Positions 12,329 through 24,563 of a stretch of 64,000 nt of DNA are shown piece after piece. The notes beneath the pieces are model-generated. The model did no database searches, had not been told where the DNA came from, and saw only the letters and a list, made by a program, of their open reading frames with translations. A program made the translations under genes and the position numbers. Each line of letters opens with the position of its first letter. Position 1 is the first letter of the stretch. The stretch is from Ulota crispa (lineage: Eukaryota; Streptophyta; Bryopsida; Orthotrichales; Orthotrichaceae). Where the stretch lies: positions 2,630,789 to 2,694,788 of the forward strand of contig OY987242.1 of the NCBI GenBank assembly GCA_963920765.1, written 5' to 3'.

Positions 12329-13075
12329 TTCATTTTTTAAGGCAGGAATAAAAATTCCTAGCACTGTGGATATGGTACGATTCTACGATATACAAGTTGA
12401 CCTGACCACATCTTGTATCATTTAGTTTTGTCTCTGATAGAAATGAAAGTCAGTTCTTTTGATTTCCGATAAAATTTGACAGATTGAGAAGCAGGTTGGC
12501 AACACCTTTAGAGTTTGCGCTTACAGGTGGACTGGCAACGGAACGACCCAAACTGTTTTATGCTTCAACCCAATAATGTACCGTACCCAGAGGGCAGGGT
12601 CAGCCGATAATAATTCTGAAGATATATTTCATCATTCTAGGTTTACAAAATCACTATTCTCAACAATAAAAAAAGTTTGGAGGAAAACAATGTTGCAAAA
12701 ATATTTAGAATTTACGTTTGTCAGTCCTTGTTTTGCAAAAATTGTACAAACTGGTGAGAAAGTGCCGGTGCTACCCTACTCAAAGTCTGAGGGTGATTTT
12801 AACACTAATGGCCCATTCACACTATGTCCCAATCTCAAATTCAGCCAAATCATATTTATCTCAATTCTCCAAATCTAATTGGATGAAAGGTTTAACATTG
12901 GAACTTTTACTTTCACGTCGCAATTTTTATATCAATTCTAAAATTGTTATTGAACACAAGTGTAGATACCCGTCGTATGGACGGCGTGCTGTAGTGAAAT
13001 TTTTAGTTGAATTTCCACCTTGTTGTGCACTTTTTGATTTTTTTTTTCTTTTAATTTGCAAAATTATGATTGTAA
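12329..13075. other. spacer, nothing recognised
   Basis: No gene supported. A short motif near 13000-13035 (TAGTTGAATTTCCACC...) recurs, diverged, near 14590-14620, just outside the nested element block. Confidence 0.4.
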
Positions 13076-13322
13076 GGTAGGAAGTTCTAAAAGTGTGCAA
13101 GCTCTAAAATGGAGTACTTTCTCAAGTGTACTCAATTTGTATATGTTGTTTTTCATAGCCTTTCAACAATGTACAGGCAATGTACATTTCACAAGGTGCA
13201 CCATTTTAGAGCCCTATGGCCTTTCCACTTCAAATTTTCACAAAGTTTTGAAAAATATAAAACAACTTGGGTTAGATGCCAATTCCTCTTGTCTTTCAAG
13301 AGAAATTTACTGAAAAATATTT

Positions 13323-14308
13323 AACACCATATTAGGTAAATTGGGATAAATATGGGTCCCATTTTATACTCCACCTTAACCCCTACAGGACTGACTGTCT
13401 GTTCAGGGGACAAATGGGATTTTGGGCATGTAACTATGACCAAACTACTTTGGGTGATTTTTTGAAACTTTTATGGAAGATGGGGAATTCAAAGATTTGA
13501 GTGGGCATCTAACTTTTTCTTCATTCCGATTTGTTTGAAGAAGTAAAAAATGAATTTCTAAAGCTTTTTGGAGTTGGGGTAGTTCGGGCAGCCCAAAAAC
13601 TTCTTTAAAAGTTACGTTTTTTTAACATAAAAATCTGAAGTTGGTTCTTTAAGTTTACATATACATGGGAAGTTTTGAATCACCCATTTCCAATAAATGA
13701 GATAAAAGTTATGAGGACTTTTAGTTAACTGGTATATATGGAACCATCTCTACTAGGTAACTAAAAGTCCTCATAACTTTCATCTCATTTATTGGAAATG
13801 AGTGATTCAAAGCTTCCCATGTATAAGTAAACTTGAAGAATCAATTTCAGATTTTTATTTTAAAAAACGTAACTTTTAAAGAAGTTTTTGGGCTGCCCAA
13901 ACTGCCCCAACTCCAAAAAGCTTCAGAAATTCATTTTTTACTTCTTCAAACAGATTGGAATGAAGAAAAAGTTAAATGCCCACTCAAATCTTTGAATTCC
14001 CCATCTTCCATAAAAGTTTCAAAAAATCACCCAAAGTAGTTTGGTCATAGGTACATGCCCAAAATCCCATTTGTCCCTTGAATAGACAATCAGTCCTGTA
14101 GGGGTTAAACCCAAAAAGTTGCCTTAAACCAAATTCAAAAGTATCAAATTCAATCTAAGCCACTAAGATTTTTCCCTCCCAAATTCCTCCTCTCAAGTGA
14201 GGACACGTGTACCCAAAAAAAAAGTTGGAGCACAAATCAAGGTGATCACCTTAATCCTTCAGAAGTCCCAAAATGTATTATTTTTCCCAATTTACGTAAT
14301 ATGGTGTT
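13323..14308 (+). mobile_element. AACACCATATT-family element with 4-bp target duplication
   Basis: The ends are AACACCATATTAGGTAAATT and its near-complement ending AATATGGTGTT. ATTT flanks both sides (13319-13322 and 14309-14312). The intact relative at 11094 has a single ATTT at this position (AAATCATTTCAAAGAG), so it shows the empty site. It contains a further insertion at 13380-14104. Confidence 0.8.
13380..14104. mobile_element. TTAA-flanked CCCC/GGGG element, 725-bp foldback
   Basis: TTAA stands on both sides (13376-13379 and 14105-14108). The element begins CCCCTACAGGACTGA and ends with the complement. Arms of about 345-350 bp are inverted copies at high identity around a short loop near 13732-13757, so a transcript would fold into one long hairpin. 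It has no coding capacity. The TTAA duplication and CCC(C)-type end are properties of piggyBac, and TTAA is also used by Kolobok and Sola3. The superfamily cannot be assigned without a transposase. Confidence 0.75.
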
Positions 14309-14383
14309 ATTTCAAGAAGTTTCGCCTGCCCAAAATTTAATTTCAGCCCGTAAGTTACATGCTCCATTCATGAGCCTCTTACC

Positions 14384-16039
14384 TTAATTCTGAGAACACC
14401 CCTTGAAGTCAATTCGGTTCATGTTCGGGTGGAAACCCTGTGACCGCAACAAAGAGTTTTGTTTATTTGGTAAGAGAACTTTGAGAGGTTTGTTGCGTGT
14501 GATGCATACTTTGATTCTTGTTGTTTTTTGTAAGCAATATCTAGCAAAGTAGTTTGTGAAGAACGTCATTCAAATCAGGTGTGGTGAAGTTTTAGTTGAA
14601 TTTGCACATTGTTGTGCACCTACTCAAATTTATCCTTTGAATTGAAGAGACATGGTTGTAATTCTGCTTGTATCTCAACAGCACTTGAAGTTATTTGTTC
14701 ACGTTTGGGTGGGAACCTTGTGGCCGTAAACAATTACAAAAAGTTGACACCTTGTGGGACCGCCTCTTATACTTTCAAAATCATTTATTATTATTATATG
14801 GATTGTATTCTTGAAAAAGCCACATGACATATGAAAATGTCACAAGGGATTTTTTTTCAAGTTCAAGAAAGTCAAGCCACTATTTGTGACAAATGCAAAG
14901 TTAATGCAAAAACATGTCAAACCTTACAGTATCCATTGACAAAAACAGTGAACTATTTTGGATGTGAATAATCTAAGCCATTGTCTATACAATTGATTTT
15001 GACAAGCCTTTCAAAAATGTTACATTCATATATGAACATTGTATTGGCGGAAACTTTGCATTGGTTTGTGACATTCTCTTTTGAGTACAAGCAAACTTTA
15101 GGCTACACTCGTGGATTAAGTTCCTTATGTACGTACAGTACAATGATAATTCTCAATGGTTATGAGTGGATTGATTTTGCATATTATAAATAAGTTTTTG
15201 CTAACTTGCATAAATAAATAAATACATAACACCAACTTTTCAATAATTTTTTATCAAGGCACAACAAACTTGCTTGCTTTCAAGAGTGTCCCAGTTTATG
15301 AACATTGCAAGTGAACTCCCATGGCAATGTTTATCGACACTATTTACGAAAATGGTCATTCCTCATGAATTGCCTTCACAAAGATATTCAATGCCCCTGT
15401 TCATGGCACCAGTGATTAGGGAGAACCGGCGGCTAGTATAGTGGCAGCCGGTTGAAATTGCAAAAAAATTGGTTGAAACTTGAAACTACCAGCTAGAATA
15501 CTGGTTTATTTTTCCAAAAATTCTAAATATAATATGTTTGCAATAGAAATTTAGAAATTTTGCAAAAAATAACTAGTGCATGTTAGTGTAAATCCGATCA
15601 AAATTGGGAATGACCAGATTTCAGCCGGTGAAGCTAAAATTTCTCCCCAAATACTGCATGGCACTATCACATATAGTGTAACTTGGCATTTATAACTTAG
15701 CGTCCCTAAGCAATGGAGGACATTGATTGTAGTGCACACTTGTGATGGCAATTTATTGAATTTGTAAAAAATCACTTTTTAAAGTTTCATGTGCTATGTG
15801 TAGTTTTCATAAATTATATTATTATGATGTTTTCAAGAATACAATGTTCATATGTCATCATTGAAATTTGAGCAAGTTCAACATTGGTTGGTCACAAACT
15901 ATAACAAATATAAAGTGTTTTATGTTTTACAAAAATCACAATTATTCCAAATTTATCCATTGAATGAAACAATGAAACATTTGGGTTTTTGCATACAAAC
16001 AATTAGATCCACTATTTGTATGATCAAATTTGATTGACC
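14384..16039. other. spacer, nothing recognised
   Basis: No gene supported. A motif GGTGGAAACC(C/T)TGTG-like occurs twice (about 14416-14446 and 14698-14727), so part of this stretch may be a decayed repeat. Confidence 0.4.
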
Positions 16040-16043
16040 TTAA

Positions 16044-16114
16044 CCCCTGAGCGCCCAACCTTTTACAATAAGACAAGATCACGGACCAAAATGGTCCGCT
16101 TGGGTGCTTTGGGG
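16044..16114. mobile_element. TTAA-flanked CCCC/GGGG mini-element, 71 bp
   Basis: TTAA stands at 16040-16043 and 16115-16118. The ends CCCCTGAGCGCCCAA and TTGGGTGCTTTGGGG are inverted repeats with three mismatches in 15. The middle contains the palindrome GGACCAAAATGGTCC. This is the smallest member of the family seen here. Confidence 0.65.
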
Positions 16115-16118
16115 TTAA

Positions 16119-17313
16119 TGAGAACATTGCATTTAGATTTGGTGTTTTCACAAGCAACATATTATTGGTTGAAAGGTTGAACATCAACCTTCTAACTTCA
16201 CACCAATATGATATTCACTTCAATTCTCAAAATCTAATCAAGGTAGTTATCTTGAAAACCTCACTTTTAAGGGCTGGTTGGATTTTTCATGGTCTTCCAA
16301 AGACATGAAGATTTTTTTGTCTAATTTTTAGACAAACACAAATAGATGTCAAATATAATACAATTTTTTCATATTTTTTGAAGCATTATTGAATTGTTGA
16401 TGAATTTTCAAACTTTTATGTAGTAGACACCTAAAGTTTTTGTGACTCTAGGTCTCCCAAAATTTGTCCTTTGCAACTTGTAAAGAGATACTGGTAAAAT
16501 CAAAGAGTTTGATTGGCTTTTGCAAAAGAATATACCTTTTTTTTAATGCACTCAATGGCTAAAGAGGGTCCATTTAAGGACCTCTCCACATCCATTCTTG
16601 AGCTAATTATAAGGATGCTCTAGGTGAGAAGGTAGGAACTCAAGCAGACTACCTTAGATGAATAGCTGAACAACATAACATTTTGCACTTTTATTTCACA
16701 CTAAGTCTTCAACAAAAATCCTATGACACAAATCCTAGTTCACTTTAAAATGCCTAGTATATAGCAATAGCTTTGAAAATTTGAATCTTAAGAACAAGTA
16801 ACTTGGCTTCAAGTCATTTATCTCCCAACTAGTGGACTTGTGCACCCACCATTTGGGCGGAAGGCTATTGTGCCCATGCTATCCCCATGCCACCCCATAT
16901 TCACAAAAAATATTCCGTGGGATAATATAAACTCAAATTCAATCTTAGATTCAAATCAATTTGCCTCTTCATCTCCCCCTTCACCCCTTTATATGTGAAT
17001 TCCAAATTGAAGGTGGAAAAAGATTCAATGGGTTCCATCAAAGATGTCCTTTCATACACAATGTTGGCTATCACAATTTTTCACTTTGCCTCTTGGCACT
17101 TGGCCAATCACAAATTTTTAAATCATACTTTGCTTGTAACTACCCAACTAATAAAGGTAAGACTATTATAGAGATAAGATAAGAAAGAAGAATATCTCCA
17201 AAATCAGTTTAAATTTTCTTTTGGCCCTTTGCTATCTAATGAGGTTAGGATTTGAAATTAAACTGGAACTTGTAGATTTGGAAAAGAGAAGCTGTGTGAA
17301 TTGTGATTTGTTT
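16119..17313. other. spacer, nothing recognised
   Basis: No coding or RNA gene supported. The tract at 16560-16625 (GGTCC...GGACC, then GGATGCTC) may be a scrap of a Tourist-like element. Confidence 0.35.
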
Positions 17314-17316
17314 TAA

Positions 17317-17732
17317 GAGCATCCACATGGCTACATGCTCAAGGTCTGACATACACAATACTTGGATGATAAGTGCTTAGGGTCTCTCAAAATTTCTCTT
17401 GACACTCAAACTAAGCATGCAAAATAATGACACTTGAAATCACTATTCATTCTAAGTTAAGGATATGTTCACACCTAGTGTTAAGAAGGGTATTGGCAAT
17501 ATGAATGTGGTCTAAAAGTGTGTCCAAATGCTTCTAATTTTCCTTGCCTACTACCACTCTTAACACCAAGTGTGAACGTACCCTTAGTGAGCTTTATTAT
17601 GTAATTCACTTGATGATTGGTTAATTGATTATTTTTGGGGCACACTTGAAGAGCAAGGATGAGGAACAAGAATTTTGAGGCCTTTTCAAAAAGATGTAAA
17701 TGTTTGGCAAGTTAGTAAGGGTGCGGGTGCTC
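17317..17732. mobile_element. Tourist-like MITE with a nested MITE inside
   Basis: The ends GAGCATCCACATGG and GTGCGGGTGCTC sit between TTAA/TAA-type flanks and match the family at 4861-5174. Interior landmarks (CACTATTCA, then TTAGTGAGTTTTATT-like) are also shared. The element is longer than its relative because of the 124-bp insertion at 17460-17583. Confidence 0.7.
17460..17583 (+). mobile_element. GTTCACACTTGGTGTTA-family MITE, 124 bp
   Basis: The ends AGGATATGTTCACACC and GTGTGAACGTACCC are inverted repeats. TTA flanks both sides (17457-17459 and 17584-17586). The related Tourist-like copy at 4861 reads straight through AAGTTTAGTGAG, showing the empty target. Other copies lie at 32236-32358 and, inverted, at 49356-49492. 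Confidence 0.85.
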
Positions 17733-17799
17733 TTAATACTCTCAACACAAATGGCTCTCTTGCTCACCAAGCCTAGGTGACTTTGCTATGCTTGGACCT

Positions 17800-18100
17800 T
17801 GGTTGTCACATTGGAAAAGTTGTCTACCCACATGCTTGCCCGCCTAAAATGTCCAATTGAGCTCTTGCCTAACCAATGTAGTGAACTCATAGCTGACTTT
17901 AAAAATAATAAAACAAACAATTTACCTTGTACACAGTGGTTACACACATTATAATTATCAACATGAAGTCAAAACGCAAATTTAAAACCATATCACATAG
18001 TAAAAAAATAAAAAATGGTAATTTGATTTTTCCTTTTTTTAAGGTCAAAATCCAAAAATGTGACATTAGAGACATTTTTGCCCTTGTTGTGTGAACCGCT
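17800..18100 (+). repeat. dispersed direct repeat, copy 1
   Basis: A tract of about 300 bp with GGTTGTCACATTGG, then CTTGTACAC..GGTTACACACAT, then AATGTGACATTAGA. It recurs in the same orientation at about 19930-20215. A further shared piece (TTGGCCAAATCTTGCC) lies at about 18583 and 20241. It is non-coding and has no clear ends. Confidence 0.6.
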
Positions 18101-19929
18101 TGCATTAGAAGAAATATGAGCTCTCCAAAAGGCTGTTAAGAACCTCTCTCAAGGGGTCTCCTTAATTGTTTTAATTTGTACTTTGGAGTAATAAAAATTC
18201 CTTACACCCTATTATGCCTTTGACTACAATAATGGCTCACATTGGCATGTCCAATTTTCATTGGGTGCCACAATTACATGTACATATTACCATGGTTCTT
18301 TTTCTCTACATTAAAATCTTTAACATAGTACTTGTGAGGGTAACATTAGTTATGATTGTGTACAATAGTAGGAGAATAATTAAGAAATTGTGACATAGTA
18401 CTAGATTGCCATCATCTATTCATAATTTTTGTGATGTACAATAGAAAAATCATAAAAGGTAGAGACACCTTACGCACACTTTTAATGTACCTGACCTAGG
18501 CTTAATAAATGTTAAGAGCGTCAACTCTTAAGGACCTTGTGGAGAGTTCATATTTTCTCTAAAGTCTGCCAGTGTCTTATCTGTTGGCCAAATCTTGCCA
18601 GAAGTAATAACCATGGCTCGGGTTGAGGCAGAGGCTGAGAATGGGATGAGAAAGCTTTCAAGGATGTGCTGGATTGTATGTAAATAATGTAATGTGCCAG
18701 CTCAAATGTTTAGAGTTCATGTCCAGTGAGGTCACAAATAAGCGGTGCGTCGGAGCCTGGTATGATAAACGTGCATCGTCGGCGTCACTCATGTTCGGAA
18801 GCGGTGGTCGAAACCTTACCTCTGTTCCATGATGAGATCGAGTGGAAGTCGTTCAAACTCAGTGTAACTTAACTGCAGAGATGTTGATGAAATGCACCAG
18901 CCGCTGATTGTGAATAACGTAGCTCCTTTTGCCCTCTCTCTCTCTGACGCCCTTGCTGCCTGTGCACGTTACGCAGTAACTACGCCTTGCAGGTTCCACC
19001 TTTTGGGGCCGGTGGTTCATTCGTACACGTCCTACGCCCCAACTAACTTGTACAAGTCCAGATCCCACCTCTGCACACGGCCAACCGAAATGATAAAGAA
19101 CGCCTGAGTATCTAATGCCGAAATATATGTGGTTGGCATTTGCATTCCAAGTTGGATTTCTGCTTATGCTGCATCCAAATTCCGATGATAACCCCACTCT
19201 CTTTTGCTCTTTAGTAATGAGGTAGTCAACAACACAGACATTCTCCTAGAACTAGAATCAAGATTTCATGAGGAATGGTCTCCTCATTTTTGTAATCATG
19301 ATAGTGGTGTGTTTTATTTCACAATTAATCTCATCTCTTTTTACACATTTTTACTTTTAATAAAACTGGCTATGGCGGGTCAAGGGACGTGACCCCTACA
19401 AGCCATTTGAAGGCCTTACATCATCTTTAGTCAAACATGAATGTCCAACTAAGGTAAACACACTGTTCTCCAACCCCTCCCCAATTTCGTACCCTACTTT
19501 TGAGGGCTTTTGTACACCCATTGCTGAACCCAAAGTGGAGCAATGAATGCCTTTTGCACAAGCAAATTCTGCCACATGTTAGGTGCTAAGTTACTTTGAG
19601 ATGGTTGGGATTGGGACCCTCAAGTGCCATTATAAGAACACATCCAAGCAGTTTCAAGGATAGTTTGGAATCGCTAATAATTATGGACCCTATGAGCTAC
19701 AACTTTGCCCTTTGATGTAAGATAATCTACAATACTTTTTTTCACAAAATATATGTTCCATGATAGCTTGTTGAAAGGCTAACCCTACTAACTTTTTTCT
19801 TGAATTTTTTGAGACCTTCATGTACCCAAACCCTTAAATGGTCAGGTATGTGTGTGTCTACCTTATTGCTACTTGCACAACCAGTACAGCACATGAGTAC
19901 TAAACCTATAAAATGTCCATATTCCATTT
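18101..19929. other. spacer with a less AT-rich patch
   Basis: Mostly AT-rich. The patch at about 18720-19110 has clearly higher GC than its surroundings and could be an old exon or promoter, but neither strand gives a protein I recognise, nor a clean splice pattern. Confidence 0.35.
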
Positions 19930-20215
19930 AGAATCATGGTTGCCACATTGAACAAATTGCCCATCTACTTGCCTGTCTGCCCCCATACAATTGATTGAGC
20001 TTTTGTCCATTCAATGTACAAAACTCACAGTTGTTTTCAAGAAATGGTAAAAAAGTTTATCTTGTACATGGTTACACACATGGTTGTCAATATGAAATCA
20101 AGACACAGATTTAAAGCCATGTCACGTAGTACAGAATTTTTTTTGACTCTTCCATTTTTAAGTCAAAACCCTTAAAATGTGACATTAGAAATACACGCTT
20201 GCCCATGCAACTTGG
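19930..20215 (+). repeat. dispersed direct repeat, copy 2
   Basis: A diverged direct copy of 17800-18100 with the same order of landmarks (GGTTGCCACATTG, CTTGTACATGGTTACAC, AATGTGACATTAGA). Confidence 0.6.
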
Positions 20216-20273
20216 ATTGTCCTTGCACTTGTCTTGTACTTTGGCCAAATCTTGCCCAAAGTAACAACCATGT

Positions 20274-21098
20274 ATAGAACAACTTTTTCATGATTAAATG
20301 AATAGTCAATCTTGAGATTATTTGAAGAATAATCGATTCTAGACTCAATTCAAGAGTAATAAAATCATTGTTGAGTTGTTATCGCCTGGTATGAATGAAA
20401 TCGTATGACAAATTGGGCTAGAAATTCAAGATCATAGGACGGTACCAAAATTAGTTTTAGTTGAGATTTTTGTTTAGTTCGCACTTCCACTTGTCTAAGC
20501 TCCTAAATGCATTTTTGCTTACCTTAGGATTTCCTGGGTTTCAACGCTCACCACCCTGTGATGAGAGAAACCATACCTCAACTGTACCAATAAACTCGAT
20601 GGCAATGGGCATGAACTATGAAATAAAAAAATGCAGAACAAAATTTTGCGAATTGGATGATGCTTATCTAGAACATGCAAATGGTTGAATACATTTTGGA
20701 GGCACAATGAATATACTTTCAACTTTCAAGGTAAAGTTGTAAGAGGCTGTAAGGGTAAGTGCAAAGATCTAAGTAAATCCAAAATCTATCTGATGCGTAA
20801 TGCGTTGAAAAGGTATTCAAAATATCAAAATGTTGCTTAGCAAAAGGTTGAATTGAAAGAAACGTAACCAAAAACTGACTCTTTACCAAATCCCTATTTG
20901 CACATCATCAGAAAATGGACTCACCAAGAACTGGCCAAATTCATCTCCACAAGACCATCATTACTGCCCTTTTACTAATGTCTGTAAAAAATAAGTGTGC
21001 CAGAAAGCGTTCAAAAATAAGTTGTTGAAAGTAGTTTTACAAAATATAAGTTTTAAGTAACAAAGGATTCAGGAGAATTTCATAACAGTGAACTTTGT
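20274..21098. other. spacer, nothing recognised
   Basis: No coding sequence or repeat structure supported. Confidence 0.4.
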
Positions 21099-21650
21099 AG
21101 AGATGGAGACACGAAGATCCATTCCCAGGTCACGCCCCTCCCACGCATTCAATATTTCATTAAATTCAAAACTTTAAATCACATATCTCAAAAGTTCTAA
21201 TAATAGATTGAGAATGTATTGGTTTTAGATTGGAGGTGGATTTGTAATGATTTTAAAAGCAATTTAATCATGATGCTTTTTTCAAATGATTTTTTATTAA
21301 CACTTTTTCTTATTTGATGCAAGTCAAATTTTAGTGCATTATGTCCCTCTTTCTATCTTCAAGAAGCTTGCTTGAGTTGAGGCAATTTCAAGCTCTAAAA
21401 GGTGGTCAAAAGCTAAAAAAATTGTTAGTGGAAGATTAGAAGTTGATGAATTTAGCGTATTTGATAATGCATAATTGCAATTGACATTGGTTAAAGGTAT
21501 GGAGTTGAAATATTCTCCTTTTCAAATTTTAATACATATTGTCCCCTATCATAAGCTTTTAAAATATGTAATTGGTTTTGGATTTGGTGAAGAATTGATT
21601 ACATGGGAAGGGTTTGAGTAAGGAATGGATCATTTTGTCCACATCTCTAT
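21099..21650 (+). mobile_element. AGAGATG-family nonautonomous element, about 552 bp
   Basis: It begins TAGAGATGGAGACAC and ends GTCCACATCTCTA, short inverted ends. The whole tract is repeated at high identity in the opposite orientation at 34972-35530, and the shared sequence stops at these ends in both places. It has no coding capacity. I could not settle the target duplication, so the superfamily is open. Confidence 0.7.
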
Positions 21651-22415
21651 TTTGAAACAAAATAACGACCGTCTTGAATGTGAATAAGCCACTATTCACC
21701 ATTCAACGACGAGGTTTATAGAATATTTCGCTTGTTTTTCTTTCCATTCAAAGTTATGGGGAGATTTAAAACTTGGTTGCTTTACATTTTAAGCTTAATC
21801 TGACCAACTCAGAGGACTCTGAAACCTGAAACTCTTTGGCCCGATCAGGGACACGGAGTACAGTATTTGCTGCTGGATTTGCTTGTCCGGTGGCTCCAGT
21901 CCATAGTTGCTGGTAGAATGGCAGAAATTCTACATAGTTCATTTGATTGAAGTGTCGGACCTGGAAACTGGCATATGTTGTACTTTATCTGCAAAAATAT
22001 TTTCTCCAGATAAGAAAATAATGAGAGCTTGTGGCACCTACTGCGAGGCACCATCGCAAATCTACAACGTTATCTAGGCCTTCAGACTCGGCTGTGAGTG
22101 GGTGTGAACCCCCTGCAGGGCGCACTGTCTATGCTTCATGCACTGTCATCTATGATGAGAGCGAAGCTAATTGGCTTGCCATCTTAGCCTCTGTATTATT
22201 GATGCAAATGAATTAATACCATATGGTGACGAAGAAGCACCCCTGCAGTACATCTATATTAACTTTCTCTACACTAAATTTCCACTAAATTCCAAGCAAC
22301 CACAGTATCCCTCTGTCAACAGCATCGTGATGGTCTTAAATAATGTGAGCTTAAATGCTAAAATCCAACAAACTGAAGAAGCCCACTGCCAAGTGCCAAC
22401 AGCATCGAGATGGTC

Positions 22416-22941
22416 TCAAGTAATGTAAGTGTAGAAAGCTACACAAATTTCGATAAGCTGAAATTTCAATCTGCTAAAGTAATCCAGCTTGCCTTGTACA
22501 AGGTACCGAGAGGAATTTTTCGGTTCCAACATGGTCAGATATCTCAGTACTGTTGCTGAGAAGCTTGCCAATGTATTCATGGGTCGGAACAAATCCACGA
22601 GGCTCACGGGCTGCTCTAAGTCGAGAAAAACCATAAAATCCATGCATACAACAGAATCCAAGGTAACAAAATGGCTCATAATTGAGAAAAATTATGTGTG
22701 GGGGTGCTGGATGGACGAATCGGCTGAAATTGTCATCTGTTGGGAGAATCCCGTAAGTTGGATCTTCAATACTCAGGGCTTGGGAGGCTTCAGACGTTTT
22801 GGGAAAGAATGCCATATAGTTTCTTAAATCTGGAATGTCCGAATCATAATTTCTCGGTTGATCGAAGGACTCACATTGACCATAAAGAATGTAAGTTATA
22901 CATTTCGTGTGACCTGCCAAGGAGTGTGAAAAAGCTGCCAT
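22416..22941 (-). other. possible exon(s) of an unrecognised minus-strand gene
   Basis: An open frame of 155 codons (22941 to 22474) and an overlapping one in another frame (22679 to 22416) lie in sequence that is less AT-rich than the flanking spacers. The first reads plausibly as protein (for example LRNYMAFFPKTSEAS), but I recognise no domain and cannot choose between the frames. Together with candidate segments at 23611-23780 and 24324-24563 it may be part of one interrupted gene. It could equally be non-coding. Confidence 0.2.
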
Positions 22942-23649
22942 GAAACTCCGCTATGGTGTCCTGGTTGCTGAATAACAGTGGCGAAAATGGGGAATGCCAC
23001 ACTGGTTTCAAATGCACCAACTTAACTGTTACGTTCACCTTCCCTCATGTTCAATAATTTATCCAAAAAACTCAACAATGTTCAGACCGCGCCAATGTCA
23101 TTTAAACCTGCCATCCTAACATACACGAATTTTCAATTTAAGTTTCTTATCACTTTTTCAACCATCAAGAGTCCGCACACACGCATTCGCATTTGAGGTT
23201 TCTTACCTGGTAAACTTATGTGAAAAATACCCATCATGCATGCATTAGCATTGCTCAGTCAGAGTTTGCAGCAAAGTTGCTGACAGGTTTACCAAGGGCT
23301 GTCCACGTCCCGGATCAAATCATGATAACAAACGTGAGGCGATTCGATCACAAACGTTTCCACAACTGCATCATCCCAAATCCGATCATACTCCTACCTC
23401 ATCACCAAGAGCGAAGCATTTAAGAAAAAGGAAGCTTGCAAATGTACACTCCTGCAACCGCTCATGATGCCCAGGCTTGCCAGCCGGGCAAGTCCGGCAG
23501 AACCACCCAAGAGTGATCTTCAGAACGAATCTGAGAGTGAGAGCTCACCTGCTCCCAATCTAAGTAGAACGGAAACCAAAGCAAATCATTCGGAAAATTT
23601 GCAGGGGCATTTAAACCCGGTACTGCAAGGAATACAACTGTGCCTGATA

Positions 23650-23792
23650 CCTGCAGGCGCAGGAATCCGAAGTATTCCTCCAACTTCCAGCTGGCACCTG
23701 CCATTTGGCCTCCCTCCGTATCTCCACATCCTGTACGTTATACTTTTCCATTATGGCCTCTTCACTCTTCAGCTTGGTCGACTCCTGGTGTC
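23650..23792 (-). other. candidate internal exon, minus strand
   Basis: On the minus strand a strong polypyrimidine tract followed by GGACACCAG opens a frame reading ESTKLKSEEAIMEKYN and onward. It closes at a donor-like CTGCAG|GTATCAG. The acceptor context is better than chance. I recognise no family, and neighbouring exons are only guesses (22416-22941 downstream, 24324-24563 upstream). Confidence 0.3.
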
Positions 23793-24323
23793 CAAAAACA
23801 AAAAACAAAAAAGCAAAAAGAAGTGGGAATAGTTAGTTAACGTATAGAGGAAGCATGACAAATCAAACTATACTAATTGTTTTCTCTCTTTGAATCATCT
23901 TCCCTTTGTGCCAGTGAGACAAACAGTTAGTTACCACTTACTAGTGCTCTCAATTTATTACAATTCATAAATGAACTTAAATTATTGTATCTGTATTGTG
24001 TATACTGCGTACTTTACAAACAATTTTCTACAGTACTGTACATGAACTTTCGATAACTTTGTGAGGAAAATTGGACAAAGTGTTGTTGCAAGAAACTCTA
24101 ATGCAGTTGTGCCATCGCATAGCTCCTTCCACTCGAAGCATCAAAGACTTTTTTTCATACAAAAATCACAATATTTCAAAATAAAAGTGGAGTTCGGTTT
24201 TTGCAAATATCACTTATTTCCTTTCTTTAGATTGTTGTCCAATGAAGAAAGACACAGTGTAATACTCAAAAAACATGGACTTCATTTTGAAAACGGTTGT
24301 GTGATTTTTTGACTCTAGCTTTC

Positions 24324-24563
24324 TTAGAATGATATGAGTTTTGCTTCTTCAGGCATGTCCAAAGAGACGGAGAATGAGCTGGTTACCCGCGGGATACTAG
24401 ACTCTGAACATTCGGTTGGAAATTGAACGTAGTCCTCATGATCTGGTGATAATGTCAATTTGTCCTCCGCACATAGAAGACCTAGGGGACGGAGTAAATG
24501 TGAACAACCACCGGTATCTGTAGTCGCCAGCCTTTGGACGGAACAGGGCCCGACCTTTATCAT
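24324..24563 (-). other. candidate first exon, minus strand
   Basis: An ATG-initiated frame of 79 codons with Cys/Pro-containing, protein-like composition (LLRPLGLLCAEDKLTLSP). It lies divergent to, and about 385 bp from, the GDSL gene start, so the two could share a promoter region. I recognise no domain and see no transcription evidence. Confidence 0.2.

Larger units (their letters stand above)
13076..14383 (+). mobile_element. GGTAGG-family MITE interrupted by two nested elements
   Basis: The left part (13076-13322) and right part (14309-14383) match the element at 11094-11400. The ends read GGTAGGAAGTTC and GAGCCTCTTACC. The interior is split by the insertion at 13323-14308, which is itself split by 13380-14104. 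The outer element is therefore the oldest of three layers. Confidence 0.75.

Noticed and set aside
16560-16625. GAGAGG/GGATGCTC tract as another Tourist-like element
   Set aside because: Only one end-like motif; the other end and the TWA flanks are missing.
18859-19197. Frames on both strands in the GC-richer patch
   Set aside because: No recognisable protein, no clean splice sites, and the strands give conflicting readings. Noted only as a composition change.
23810-23822. A-rich runs next to the candidate exon at 23650-23792 as a retroposon poly(A) tail
   Set aside because: On the minus strand they read as the polypyrimidine tract of a splice acceptor. No target duplication was found.
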